A DNA stretch of 39,171 nucleotides from Bradyrhizobium sp. (GCA_028290305.1 JAQGKC010000263.1:1-39171), one strand, 5' to 3'; positions 16,075 to 24,712 are shown, counted from the first letter of the stretch. The notes: generated by a model from the letters alone, not told the origin. Numbers and translations are program-made.

Positions 16075-17316
16075 ATGACCTCGGCAACGTTCGACTTCGC
16101 ACCGCTGCTTCCGGCCGGACTGCCCGCGCCCGCGGCAAAGTGGACGGGGCTTGCGAAATACAGCTTCATCGGCGGCAACAACGACCCCGACCAGGTTCCG
16201 GTTGAGGGTCTGATCGACGCTGTGAACGCCGTTCTGAGGCGGGAAGGCAAAACGCTCGCCACCTACGGCCTTGCCAGCGGTCCGCAGGGCTACCGTCCGT
16301 TGCGTGAATTCATCTCGACCAAGCTCAAGCGCGACGCCGGCATCGGCTGCGTCGCCGACGACATCCTGATCGTCTCCGGCTCGCTGCAGGCGCTCGACCT
16401 CGTTAACCAGACCCTGCTGGCGCGCGGCGATACCGTGATCATTGAACAGGACACCTATCAGGGCGCGCTGAACCGGCTGACCCGGCTTGGCGTCAACGTC
16501 GTTGGCATTCCGCTCGACCAGGAGGGCATGCGGATGGACGCGCTGGCGACCGCGCTCGCCGACCTCAAGCGCCGCGGCATCACCCCGAAATACATCTATA
16601 CCATCCCGACCGTGCAGAACCCGACCGGCACCATCATGCCCGAGACGCGCCGCGCCGAACTGCTGAAACTCGCAGAACAATATGGCGTGCCGATTTTCGA
16701 GGACGATTGCTACGCCGACCTGATCTGGGATGGGCAGCGCCCGCCGGCACTCTATGCGATGAGCAGGAACGCTGGCGTCATCCACATCGGCTCGTTTTCC
16801 AAATCGATCGCGCCGGCGTTGCGGGTCGGCTACATCGTCGCACCCTGGAACGCGCTGTCGCGGATGCTGGCGCTGAAGACCGACGCCGGGTCCGGCGCGC
16901 TCGAGCAGATGGTGCTCGCGGAATACTGCGCGCCACATTTCACCACGCATGTGCCGAAGCTGACGCGCGGCCTCCGCGCCAAGCTCGACACCCTGATGGA
17001 AGCGCTCAATGAGCAATTCGGCACGTCGGCGGAATTTTGGGATCCCAAAGGCGGCATCTTCCTTTGGGTGAAACTGCCGGACAATGTCGACACCCTAAAA
17101 CTCTATCAGGCCGCGCTCGCTGCCGGCGTCGCCATCAACCCGGGGCCGGAATGGTCGACCGACAAAGCCTATGCCGGCAGCCGGCTGCGACTGTGTTTCG
17201 CCAGTCCATCCCATGAGCAAATCCGCGAAGGCGTCGCCGTGCTGGCCGAGGTGTGCCGCAGGGAATTCGGCGTGCCGGCCCGGATCGCCAATGTGGAGCG
17301 GCAGGTTCGCGCATGA
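16075..17316 (+). CDS. PLP-dependent aminotransferase (fold type I, MocR-domain/2-aminoadipate type)
   Basis: This aminotransferase of 413 residues belongs to the class I/II (aspartate aminotransferase-like) fold. Visible sites are N182 in Q-N-P-T-G, D210 and Y213 in F-E-D-D-C-Y-A-D-L, the Schiff-base lysine K243 in G-S-F-S-K-S-I-A-P-A-L-R, and R250. It resembles LysN / 2-aminoadipate aminotransferase-like enzymes, but the amino donor and acceptor cannot be read. It lacks the GntR DNA-binding domain of MocR regulators. GGGAG precedes the ATG by about 10 bases. It is divergent from ribB, with 153 bases between. Confidence 0.88.
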   Translation: MTSATFDFAPLLPAGLPAPAAKWTGLAKYSFIGGNNDPDQVPVEGLIDAVNAVLRREGKTLATYGLASGPQGYRPLREFISTKLKRDAGIGCVADDILIVSGSLQALDLVNQTLLARGDTVIIEQDTYQGALNRLTRLGVNVVGIPLDQEGMRMDALATALADLKRRGITPKYIYTIPTVQNPTGTIMPETRRAELLKLAEQYGVPIFEDDCYADLIWDGQRPPALYAMSRNAGVIHIGSFSKSIAPALRVGYIVAPWNALSRMLALKTDAGSGALEQMVLAEYCAPHFTTHVPKLTRGLRAKLDTLMEALNEQFGTSAEFWDPKGGIFLWVKLPDNVDTLKLYQAALAAGVAINPGPEWSTDKAYAGSRLRLCFASPSHEQIREGVAVLAEVCRREFGVPARIANVERQVRA

Positions 17317-17349
17317 ATTGGGTCGCGTGCACTGACCGAGGCAGCTTGT

Positions 17350-17538
17350 CTACCGCACCGCGAACGGTGATTGATAGGGCCGTCCGAACGGCACCCCGTT
17401 GATCACGGTCTGAACCGGCTTCAGGTAGGCCTTGCCGTCGCGCCTGTTGTTGCGGGTATCGACGAACGACACCGGCCCCTCCACCAGCTCCATGACCGCA
17501 ATGTCGCCGGGAAAATTGCGGCGTGACAATGCGGACAT
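17350..17538 (-). CDS. Small conserved hypothetical protein
   Basis: This soluble basic protein of 62 residues has no signal, membrane helix or cysteine. The ribosome binding site is very strong (GGGGGAGGGG a few bases before the ATG), which is the main reason to accept it. The C-terminal half (Y-L-K-P-V-Q-T-V-I-N-G-V-P-F-G-R-P-Y) looks like a conserved block rather than random translation. I do not recognise a family, and it has no operon partner. Confidence 0.6.
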   Translation of the reverse strand: MSALSRRNFPGDIAVMELVEGPVSFVDTRNNRRDGKAYLKPVQTVINGVPFGRPYQSPFAVR

Positions 17539-17697
17539 GCTGGCCCCTCCCCCAAAATGTAATTTTTTATCTGATGATGATGCGCCGGACGCTGGTGTTC
17601 CGCAAGCCGCCTATGACCGGCTCAGTGCATTTGCCCGCCGCGATCGAAATCGTTAGGCTTCGATCGTCGATCATTTCACGAAAGTGGAGCGCGCGAT

Positions 17698-18150
17698 GTG
17701 AACGGACATTTTACGCGATCGGCGCTGGCAATCCTGATTTCCCTGATGCTGATGCTTGACGCGTCCGCAGAAACCGTGGCCGAGACCGCGCGCAAATGGG
17801 GATTGATCGGGCCCTGGTCGCTGGACTGTTCGCTCGCTCCCGACAGGAATGAAGGCGCGGTGCTTGCCTATGAGATTGCCTCCGGTGACCGGGTCATGCA
17901 CCGGCGCAACTTCGGCGACGGCACGGATGAAGGCGAGGTCGTCAACGCCGAGGTTTCCGGGGATGGCATGCTGAATTTACGCGTTTTCTTCCCCAGGCTC
18001 AAACAAACCCGCGAGTACGGATTTGTCATGCAGCCGGACGGCACCATGCGCACGATGTATAATCGCAACCGGAAGGGCAAATACACCATCAGGGACGGCA
18101 AATTCACCGCCAACGGCAACCCAGCGCCGCCCCAACATAAATGCGGCTAG
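17698..18150 (+). CDS. Exported protein of unknown function
   Basis: This protein of 150 residues starts at a GTG, with GGAG about 9 bases upstream. A signal peptide (basic start, hydrophobic core L-A-I-L-I-S-L-M-L-M-L, cleavage near A-S-A-E) sends it to the periplasm. The mature part begins around W-G-L-I-G-P-W-S-L-D-C and ends in H-K-C-G, so two cysteines sit near the ends and could form a disulfide. The middle resembles a small beta-sheet protein with a Y-G-F-V-M-Q-P-D-G-T-M-R-T strand. I recognise no named domain. Confidence 0.75.
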   Translation: MNGHFTRSALAILISLMLMLDASAETVAETARKWGLIGPWSLDCSLAPDRNEGAVLAYEIASGDRVMHRRNFGDGTDEGEVVNAEVSGDGMLNLRVFFPRLKQTREYGFVMQPDGTMRTMYNRNRKGKYTIRDGKFTANGNPAPPQHKCG

Positions 18151-18321
18151 AAAACAGCCCGGGGCTGAGTAACCGAACAGCGGTCGACGATGGCTCGGAC
18201 CGCGCTCGTACGCGATCAGCCCCCATGAAAACGAATGCAAACGCCGCTGGTCTCTGGGCACGCGTTGCCATAATCTTCTTCCGTAATCACAAGGGCCGAA
18301 GAGCCCAAACGGGAGACGTCC

Positions 18322-19596
18322 ATGGCTGCCTTACGAATTCTCGCAACCGCGCTTTGCCTGCTGGCTTCCGGCGCCGCGTTCGCCGAAGACCCCTTGCCGC
18401 GCGCCAAGCCTGAAGACGTCGGCCTCTCGTCGGAACGGCTGGCGCGGATCGGCGCAACGCTGAAAGCCGACATCGACGCCGGACGCATCCCCGGTGCTGT
18501 CATCGCCATTGCCCGGCACGGCAAGTTAGTGGCGCTCGATGCCTATGGCTGGCGCGACAAGGCGGCTGGCATCCCCATGACCACAGACACCATCTTCAAT
18601 ATCGCCTCGATGACCAAACCGATGACGACGGTCGGCGCCTTGATGTTGTACGAGCAAGGCAAGATCTTGATCGACGATCCGCTCAGCAAGTATTTTCCGA
18701 AATTCGCCAACATGCGCGTCGCCGCGCGCGACGCGAATGGCGAGCCCACTGCGGAAACCGTGCCGGCCAATCGCCCGATCACGATTCAGGATCTGATGCG
18801 CCACACCTCCGGCCTGATCTACGGCGGCCGCGGCAACACGCTGGTGCACAAGATGTATCCGGCCGGCAGCGGCGATGCCTCGCACGATTATGACGGCGCG
18901 GCCTTCCTGGATAAATTAGCGTCGTTGCCGTTGCTGTATCAGCCCGCGACCGTGTGGGATTACGGCTTCGGTCTTGATATCACCGGCCTTGTCATCGAGA
19001 AAATCAGCAAGCAGACGCTCGGACAATATCTACAGGCCAGTCTGTTCACGCCGCTCGGGATGACTGACACCGGTTTCTCGATTTCCCCGGATAAGGCCGC
19101 ACGCTACGCCAAGCCACTGCCCGCCGATCCCGACACCGGCAAGCCCCAGGCCCGCACCCCGGAATTAACGGAGCCGCTCAAATTCGAATGCGGCGGCGGC
19201 TGCGCGGCCTCCACCGCGTCGGACTATCTGCGCTTTGCGATGATGCTGATGAACCGCGGACGCTCGGGCGAGACCAACCTGCTCGGCCGCAAGACCGTCG
19301 ACTACATGTTGTCCGACCAGCTCGGCCCGAACATCAAAAACCTCGTCGGCAACGCCGATCCCACGCGCGCCGATTACGGCTTCGGTCTCGGGCTTGCGGT
19401 GCGTACGACGCCCGGTGTGGTCAGGATGATGGGATCGGTCGGACAATTCTCCTGGCCCGGCGCCAGCGGCACCGACTGGTGGGTCGATCCGAAAGAAGAG
19501 CTCGCGGTGGTTTACCTCTCGGCGGCGCCCGGCCCGCTCCGCTGGCACTATCGCCAAAAGATCAACGCGCTGGTGTATCAGGCGATCGTCGAGTAG
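18322..19596 (+). CDS. Serine hydrolase, class C beta-lactamase / family VIII esterase-like
   Basis: This protein of 424 residues has a signal peptide (cleavage after about A-A-F-A21) and a beta-lactamase-type fold. The nucleophile motif S96-M-T-K99 is present, a Y-G-x-G segment (W-D-Y-G-F-G-L-D-I) serves as the second motif, and a W-P-G-A-S-G-T-D-W segment stands in for the KTG box. These residues are typical of periplasmic family VIII carboxylesterases and penicillin-binding-like hydrolases; actual lactamase activity is not implied. GGGAGA precedes the ATG. It is a single gene. Confidence 0.88.
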   Translation: MAALRILATALCLLASGAAFAEDPLPRAKPEDVGLSSERLARIGATLKADIDAGRIPGAVIAIARHGKLVALDAYGWRDKAAGIPMTTDTIFNIASMTKPMTTVGALMLYEQGKILIDDPLSKYFPKFANMRVAARDANGEPTAETVPANRPITIQDLMRHTSGLIYGGRGNTLVHKMYPAGSGDASHDYDGAAFLDKLASLPLLYQPATVWDYGFGLDITGLVIEKISKQTLGQYLQASLFTPLGMTDTGFSISPDKAARYAKPLPADPDTGKPQARTPELTEPLKFECGGGCAASTASDYLRFAMMLMNRGRSGETNLLGRKTVDYMLSDQLGPNIKNLVGNADPTRADYGFGLGLAVRTTPGVVRMMGSVGQFSWPGASGTDWWVDPKEELAVVYLSAAPGPLRWHYRQKINALVYQAIVE

Positions 19597-19677
19597 CGCG
19601 CGATCGGCGCGGACACGCTGTTGCGCCTGCACTATTCGTAGCTGAATAACTGTTCAGAATTCTCTTCCAGTTCCGCG

Positions 19678-19702
19678 GGAACGTTGCCCCGGATGCGATG
19701 TT
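19678..19702 (+). promoter_or_regulatory. Candidate EcfG (general stress) promoter
   Basis: GGAAC, 16 bases, then TGTT closely matches the alphaproteobacterial EcfG promoter GGAAC-N16/17-CGTT, with one mismatch. It ends 30 bases before the ATG of the His-rich protein, a normal leader length for such genes. Confidence 0.55.
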
Positions 19703-19732
19703 AATTTCCCAGCGTAACTGGAGGAGGACAGC

Positions 19733-19939
19733 ATGAAGAAGTTTGGATATGTTATTGCCGCACTTGGCACGATTGCTATTGCAGCGCCGTCGATTGCAAG
19801 CGCTGAAACCGTCATGGTCAGACACGGCGATCATCACCGTTTCGGCGCACGCGCTGAGTTTCGCGAACATGGTGATCACGGCTGGCGCCACCATCACGAC
19901 AGGGTGGTGATCGTGAAGCATCGTCGCCACGAATACTGA
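19733..19939 (+). CDS. Small exported histidine-rich protein
   Basis: This protein of 68 residues has a classic signal peptide (M-K-K start, hydrophobic core, cleavage after A-S-A). The mature 44 residues contain 10 histidines, including H-H and H-H-H clusters, along with many Arg and Asp. That composition suggests metal binding (Ni, Cu or Zn) or polyanion binding in the periplasm, but no defined motif is present. The ribosome binding site GGAGGAGGA is very strong. A good terminator follows the stop, so it is its own transcription unit. The promoter resembles EcfG sites. Confidence 0.82.
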   Translation: MKKFGYVIAALGTIAIAAPSIASAETVMVRHGDHHRFGARAEFREHGDHGWRHHHDRVVIVKHRRHEY

Positions 19940-19950
19940 GACCGACACAA

Positions 19951-19976
19951 AAAATGGCCCCGCGAGGGGCCATTTT
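19951..19976. terminator. Intrinsic terminator after the His-rich gene
   Basis: The perfect 11-bp stem aaaatggcccc / ggggccatttt with a GCGA tetraloop and flanking A/T runs can stop transcripts from both sides: the His-rich gene (+) and the aldo/keto reductase gene (-). Confidence 0.92.
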
Positions 19977-19985
19977 CCTTTTGCC

Positions 19986-20030
19986 TCAATCCCAAGTCTG
20001 CTTCAATCCCAAGTCTGCTTCAATCCCAAG
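19986..20030. repeat. 17-bp tandem repeat covering the aldo/keto reductase stop codon
   Basis: tcaatcccaagtctgct occurs at 19986-20002 and 20003-20019, and its first 11 bases occur again at 20020-20030. The third copy holds the real stop codon; the other two repeat the last codons and the stop downstream of the gene. Confidence 0.92.
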
Positions 20031-20838
20031 CCGGCGCGAAGCCGGGGTTCACGAAGCGCTTGTCTTTCGGCAGCGCCGCGATTGCTTTCCGGTCCTCGTC
20101 ATCGAGTTTCACTTTCAGCGCGTCGAGGTTGGCCTGCTGGCTTTCCGCGCGCGACGCCTTCGGAATCGCGGCGACGCCATCCTGATCGAGCAGCCACTTC
20201 AGCGCCACCTGCGCCGCGCTGGCGTTGTGCTTGCGGCCGATCGCGATCAGCGCTTCATCGCTGGCCGCGCGGCCCTGCGCCAGCGGGCAATACGCCACGA
20301 GCGGGATCGATTTGGCGCTTAGATATTTGGCTACCTTGGTCTGATCGAGCATCACGTGATATTCGATCTGGTTGCAGGCGATCGGGGCTTTGATTTCCTC
20401 GACCACGGTCTTCAGCAGCGCGATGTTGAAATTGGCGACGCCGATGGCGCGGGTGCGACCCTCTTCCTTCAGCTTGATCAATGTCTCGAACATCGCCGGC
20501 AGATTCATGTTCTTCGACGGCCAGTGCACCAGATAGAGATCGACGTGATCGAGCCCAAGCTTCTTCAGGCTGGTGTCGAACGCTCTACGGATCGAATCCG
20601 GTGCAAGGTTTTCGTGCCAGACCTTCGTGGTGACGTGCAGATCCTTGCGCGCGACGCCAGATGCGGCGATGGCCGGGCCGATGGCGTCTTCGTTGCCGTA
20701 CATTTCCGCGGTGTCGATATGCCGATAGCCGAGACCGAGCGCGCTCTCGACCGCCGCACGGCAGGCATCGCCCTGCATCCGAAACGTGCCGAGCCCAAGC
20801 CGGGGCAGGCTGATGCCCTGGGTTTGCAGATATTCCAT
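20020..20838 (-). CDS. Aldo/keto reductase (2,5-diketo-D-gluconate reductase type)
   Basis: This NADPH-dependent carbonyl reductase of 272 residues has a TIM barrel fold. The catalytic tetrad is D42, Y47, K72 and H105 (I-D-T-A-E-M-Y-G-N-E, T-T-K-V-W, L-V-H-W-P-S). The C-terminal I-P-K-A-S-R binds the cofactor phosphate. It resembles DkgA/DkgB (AKR5), but the physiological substrate is unknown. The ATG at 20838 is preceded by CAGGAG; an in-frame extension to 20925 is unlikely. The gene end is followed by a tandem repeat of its last bases and then by a shared terminator. Confidence 0.9.
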   Translation of the reverse strand: MEYLQTQGISLPRLGLGTFRMQGDACRAAVESALGLGYRHIDTAEMYGNEDAIGPAIAASGVARKDLHVTTKVWHENLAPDSIRRAFDTSLKKLGLDHVDLYLVHWPSKNMNLPAMFETLIKLKEEGRTRAIGVANFNIALLKTVVEEIKAPIACNQIEYHVMLDQTKVAKYLSAKSIPLVAYCPLAQGRAASDEALIAIGRKHNASAAQVALKWLLDQDGVAAIPKASRAESQQANLDALKVKLDDEDRKAIAALPKDKRFVNPGFAPAWD

Positions 20839-21012
20839 GATGACTCCTGAAGACTTGAATTGAAGATTTGGATCGCCGGGTGCGCGCCCGGCGATGCCGC
20901 GTGAACGGCATTTTGTTGATGGCACGGACGAGGCCGCGGATCCGCCGTTGATAACCTGCCCGGCGAGCAGAGTCCAAATCGCGACCGGGTTGGCGCAACA
21001 ATGGTCGAGAGT

Positions 21013-21426
21013 CTAATTCCCTTGCCGCTGCCAGTTGCAAATGCCGCCCGACCTGCACGGCCAAACCTGAATCCGCGTGTCGAACGCCTGGGCATCGAGC
21101 GGATTGCCGTGTCGTCGCGCCAGCCTGGTTCGAGCTGCGCCGTGCGGCTTCTCCGGGCGCACATGCGCCGTTCTGACCTTGGGGACGACGATGTGCGATG
21201 CGGCCTTCGGTTCTGCGGATGTCCGCGCGGTCGGACTTCCGGAATCGGCCTCGACCGGAACCGGCGCGAATTGCGTTTCGGGTCCAAGGCGCTTCGGCGA
21301 AAGTACCGCCTTGGAAAGGTCAAGGCCGAGGAATTCGCCGGGCCGATATTCATCCGCGAGCGACGGACCACTCCAGGCCAGCAACGTGGCCCCAACCAGG
21401 GCAGCAAAAATGCTTCTTGGGACCAT
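21013..21426 (-). CDS. Exported protein of unknown function with Cys-containing C-terminus
   Basis: This protein of 137 residues has a signal peptide (M-V-P-R-S-I-F-A-A-L-V-G-A, cleavage near S-L-A-D) and a perfect AGGAGG ribosome binding site. The mature part has an E-F-L-G-L-D-L-S-K-A-V-L-S-P segment, a low-complexity Ala/Arg/Pro middle, and a C-terminal block W-P-C-R-S-G-G-I-C-N-W with two cysteines likely to form a disulfide. I do not recognise a named family. It is transcribed alone on the minus strand. Confidence 0.75.
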   Translation of the reverse strand: MVPRSIFAALVGATLLAWSGPSLADEYRPGEFLGLDLSKAVLSPKRLGPETQFAPVPVEADSGSPTARTSAEPKAASHIVVPKVRTAHVRPEKPHGAARTRLARRHGNPLDAQAFDTRIQVWPCRSGGICNWQRQGN

Positions 21427-21553
21427 TGGAGGCCTCCTGAATACTCAAAAACCCCAATACCCCTCACTTAAGCAGGGAAATACGCAATTCCAGCCGAGAT
21501 CGCCGGCAAGGTTACCGCGCGCCTTCTCGGCCGAGCCGAACGATCGGCAGGCC

Positions 21554-22408
21554 TCAGCCGCCCGTGGCGAATCCTGGGTAGAGCGTCATGCCACCATCGA
21601 CAAAAAGGGTCGTACCGACCACGTAGTCGGAGTGATCCGAAGCCAGCCAGACAGCAGCGCGGGCGATATCCTCCGGTTCCCCGATGCGCCCATACGGAAC
21701 CAGCGTCATCAGCGCATCATAGGCCTCTTTGGTTTGCCAGGCCGCCGTGTTGATCGGCGTTCTGATGGCGCCGGGGGCAATCGCATTGACGCGGATCCGT
21801 TTCGGCGCGAGCTCCTGCGCCATACTCTCCATCAACAATTTGATGCCGCCCTTGGATGCGGCGTAGTTCGCGTGGCCCGCCCATGGAATCTCCTGATGAA
21901 CGGAACTCATGCAAATGATTTTCCCCGCGGCGCTCGATACCGAAGGCACGACGCCACGGCGGAGAAATTCCCGGACCGCTTCGCGCGCACACAGGAATTG
22001 CCCGGTCAGGTTAACGCTCAGAACCGTATTCCATTGCGCCAGGGTCATTTCGTGAAAGGCCGAATCCCGCTGCAAGCCGGCATTGCTGACGAGAATGTCG
22101 ATGGTGCCGAACTCCTGCATCATTCGCTTAAACATCGCGGCGACCTGATCTTCCGATGAAACGTCGGCCTTGTACGCAAAGGCCTTGGCGCCGGATCTCT
22201 TGATTTCCTCGACCACGGCTTCAGCGGCGACATCGTCATTGGCATAGTTGACGACGACGTCGGCGCCGGCCTCGCCCAAGGCGATCGCCACCCCCTTGCC
22301 GATTCCCGAGCTGGCGCCGGTCACCAGCGCCTTCTGGCCGGTCAGAAGCTTATGAACCGCAACCGGTGGCGCGGACGATTGAGTTGGGAAGGTCTCGGTT
22401 GAATTCAT
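21554..22408 (-). CDS. SDR family oxidoreductase (glucose 1-dehydrogenase-like)
   Basis: This SDR of 284 residues has a 20-residue extension before the Rossmann core. The cofactor motif is T30-G-A-S-S-G-I-G37, N-A-G is at about 109-111, and the catalytic S169, Y182 and K186 are present. The end V-V-G-T-T-L-F-V-D-G-G-M-T-L-Y-P-G-F matches glucose 1-dehydrogenase-type SDRs, where it shapes the active site. The substrate is not proven. GGAG precedes the ATG by about 9 bases. It lies downstream of the Do-type protease gene on the same strand, separated by a terminator, so it is likely independent. Confidence 0.88.
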   Translation of the reverse strand: MNSTETFPTQSSAPPVAVHKLLTGQKALVTGASSGIGKGVAIALGEAGADVVVNYANDDVAAEAVVEEIKRSGAKAFAYKADVSSEDQVAAMFKRMMQEFGTIDILVSNAGLQRDSAFHEMTLAQWNTVLSVNLTGQFLCAREAVREFLRRGVVPSVSSAAGKIICMSSVHQEIPWAGHANYAASKGGIKLLMESMAQELAPKRIRVNAIAPGAIRTPINTAAWQTKEAYDALMTLVPYGRIGEPEDIARAAVWLASDHSDYVVGTTLFVDGGMTLYPGFATGG

Positions 22409-22484
22409 TGGGCTCGCTCCGGTTCAAAAGGGTACCGACAACCAGTCGATGTCGAAAATCCAGCAAAGGCAAGTTGAGAGACAG

Positions 22485-22513
22485 AAAAGGCCAGGCTTTC
22501 GGCCTGGCCTTTT
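22485..22513. terminator. Intrinsic terminator of the Do-type protease gene
   Basis: The 12-bp stem aaaaggccaggc / gcctggcctttt with a 5-base loop has a T-run on the minus-strand side, about 50 bases after the protease stop. It separates the protease gene from the downstream SDR gene. Confidence 0.9.
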
Positions 22514-22561
22514 CCAACTATGCGAAGCCGATACGCTTTCCAGTATCGGGGGAACCGCAAA

Positions 22562-24097
22562 TCATCCCTTCGCCAGCGGCACTGCGACGAACCTCGTCGC
22601 ATCCGCCGTCTTCACACGCATCAGGACGCTATGCTTGCCGCTTTCCTTGGCGGCCGTCAGTGCTGCACGAACGTCGGCGGAATTGGAGACCGTCTTGCCG
22701 CCGACATTGAGAATGACGTCGCCGGTTTTGAAGCCGTGCTCTGCCGCCGGGCCTTGGGGATCAACGGCCGTCACCACGACTCCCATGTCGCCAGAGCCAT
22801 CGACCTCGCCCGCGGGAGCAAGCTGCAACCCGAGATGCGGCGTGCCCGCCGTCTCCTTCGACTGCGTTTCGCCCGCATTGGCCTGACGGTCGTTCGGCAT
22901 TTCACCAAGCGCCAGCGTCACCGTCTTGGCGTCGCCCTTATGCAGGATGTCGAGCTTCACGGAAGTGCCCGGCGCCATCATGCTGATGTTGCGGGCAAGA
23001 TCGCGTGCATCCTTGACTTCAGCTCCATTGACCGCGGTGATGACGTCACCCGCCTCGATGCCCGCTTTGGCCGCCGGGCTGCCGTCTTGCGGATTATCGA
23101 CCATCGCTCCCCTGGCCTGCTTCATGCCGAGGCTGTCGGCGATATCGGCCGTGACTGGCTGCACCTGAACGCCAAGCCAGCCGCGCGTGATATAGCCCTT
23201 GTCCTTGAGTTGGGCGACGACGAGTTTCGCCGTGGCGGCGGGAATATCGAAACCGATTCCGACCGAGCCGCCCGAGGGCGAGAAGATCGCGGTATTCACG
23301 CCGATGACGTTGCCGTTCGTGTCGAAAGCCGGACCGCCGGAATTGCCCTTGTTGATGGGCGCGTCGATCTGGACGTAGTCGTCATACGGCCCCGCGCCGA
23401 TGTCGCGTCCGCGCGCGGAAACGATTCCGGCCGTGACCGTGCCGCCAAGGCCGAAGGGATTGCCGACGGCGACCACCCAGTCACCGACGCGCGGCGGCTG
23501 GTCTGCGAACTTCACGTAGCTGAAGTCCTTCTTGCCATCGACCTTGATCAGCGCAAGATCGGTCTTCTTGTCGGTACCAATGACCTTGGCCGTATAGATC
23601 GTGCCGTCGTCGGTCGTGACCTGCACCGATTGGGCATGATCGACCACGTGATTATTGGTCACTGCATAGCCATCGGGAGAGATGAAAAAGCCCGAGCCTT
23701 CACCGGTGATGACCTGATGACGCTGCGGCATGCCGTTCGGGCCGCGGAAACCGAATTGTTGCGAAAACTGGTCGAACGGTGAACCGGATTGATCCTGATT
23801 CATGTCCTCACCATCGCGCTGGGAAACTGCCGCGTTGTCGGCGTCACCATCGATTTTGACGCGCACCGATATCACCGCCGGTTTGACCTTCGCAACGAGG
23901 TCGCCGAAGCCTGCAGTATTCGGAGCCGTTTCGGCCGCGTCGGCCGACGCCGTCAAGGCTGGAAGCGGCAGGTAACCGCTCGGCCCGGCGACGAGAACGG
24001 CCATGCCAAGGCCGGCAGCCGATGCGAGCAACGCAAGACGGCGTGGCTTGAGGATTTTTCGTGGCGCGCGATGCGAGCTATTCGATTGATCATTCAT
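22562..24097 (-). CDS. Do-type periplasmic serine protease (DegP/HtrA family)
   Basis: This protein of 511 residues degrades or holds misfolded envelope proteins. A basic N-terminus and a hydrophobic segment (about 19-40) act as a signal peptide or anchor. The trypsin-like domain has H150 (T-N-N-H-V-V), D180 (K-K-T-D-L-A-L) and S253 (G-N-S-G-G-P), so the triad is intact. Two PDZ domains follow (about 290-385 and 420-505). A Gln/Ser-rich insertion lies before the protease strands (about 100-120). The ATG at 24097 has GGAG 9 bases upstream. It is divergent from the SPW-repeat gene, and an 18-base palindrome lies between them. Confidence 0.93.
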   Translation of the reverse strand: MNDQSNSSHRAPRKILKPRRLALLASAAGLGMAVLVAGPSGYLPLPALTASADAAETAPNTAGFGDLVAKVKPAVISVRVKIDGDADNAAVSQRDGEDMNQDQSGSPFDQFSQQFGFRGPNGMPQRHQVITGEGSGFFISPDGYAVTNNHVVDHAQSVQVTTDDGTIYTAKVIGTDKKTDLALIKVDGKKDFSYVKFADQPPRVGDWVVAVGNPFGLGGTVTAGIVSARGRDIGAGPYDDYVQIDAPINKGNSGGPAFDTNGNVIGVNTAIFSPSGGSVGIGFDIPAATAKLVVAQLKDKGYITRGWLGVQVQPVTADIADSLGMKQARGAMVDNPQDGSPAAKAGIEAGDVITAVNGAEVKDARDLARNISMMAPGTSVKLDILHKGDAKTVTLALGEMPNDRQANAGETQSKETAGTPHLGLQLAPAGEVDGSGDMGVVVTAVDPQGPAAEHGFKTGDVILNVGGKTVSNSADVRAALTAAKESGKHSVLMRVKTADATRFVAVPLAKG

Positions 24098-24233
24098 TAC
24101 GACATCTCCAATATTGGGTGGGGGAAATCCCTGGGCCCAACATGGCGCATGCACATTACGAGGTCCTGTGCACCGGATTAATCTTTCGACAGAACCATGC
24201 GACGAAGCACCGCGGCCACGCGTTTATTAGTTC

Positions 24234-24251
24234 AGCGAAATGAATTTCGCT
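24234..24251. promoter_or_regulatory. 18-bp perfect palindrome between divergent genes, candidate operator
   Basis: agcgaaat-ga-atttcgct has 8-base perfect arms. It lies 137 bases upstream of the Do-type protease start and 56 bases upstream of the SPW gene. Its position suits a regulator binding site that controls one or both genes, but no cognate regulator is adjacent. Confidence 0.45.
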
Positions 24252-24306
24252 CCGGCGGATCGGCGCGACGAATATGAAAAATCTTTAACGAAACAATTCT
24301 TTGAAA

Positions 24307-24657
24307 ATGCCCTGTGTATCCGTGCTCGACTTCTACACCGTGTCGTTTGGACTTTTCCTTTTTGTGTCGCCTTGGCTTTTTGCCTATGCCAGCGAACCGG
24401 TCCGCATTGACATTTGGGCCAGCGGCGCCGCGATTGCGGCGATATCAATCGTAGCATTCTCGGACTGGGAGGAATGGCTCAATTTCTTGCTCAGCATCTG
24501 GTTGATGGCATCGCCGTGGGTGCTGGGGTTTATGCATACCGAGGCGATGCATGTCAGCATTTTCGTCGGCGCGATGGTTACGTTTGTCGCAGCTCTGGAA
24601 CTTTGGCTCATCCACTACGATCCCGGATATGGTTCGATTGAGCATGGCCAATCATAG
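24307..24657 (+). CDS. SPW-repeat integral membrane protein
   Basis: This protein of 116 residues has four predicted membrane helices and two copies of the S-P-W motif (V-S-P-W-L-F and A-S-P-W-V-L-G-F) that define the SPW repeat family. The repeats are spaced as expected for a tandem duplication of a two-helix unit. The function of the family is not known. The ATG at 24307 is taken; a TTG two codons upstream is possible. No good ribosome binding site is visible, so the start is uncertain. It is divergent from the Do-type protease and followed by the RND transporter. Confidence 0.82.
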   Translation: MPCVSVLDFYTVSFGLFLFVSPWLFAYASEPVRIDIWASGAAIAAISIVAFSDWEEWLNFLLSIWLMASPWVLGFMHTEAMHVSIFVGAMVTFVAALELWLIHYDPGYGSIEHGQS

Positions 24658-24712
24658 GGTTCCGGGCCTCTGAGCCCAGTTGAAGCCATCGGTCGGCCCT
24701 CAGCTTGAGGAG

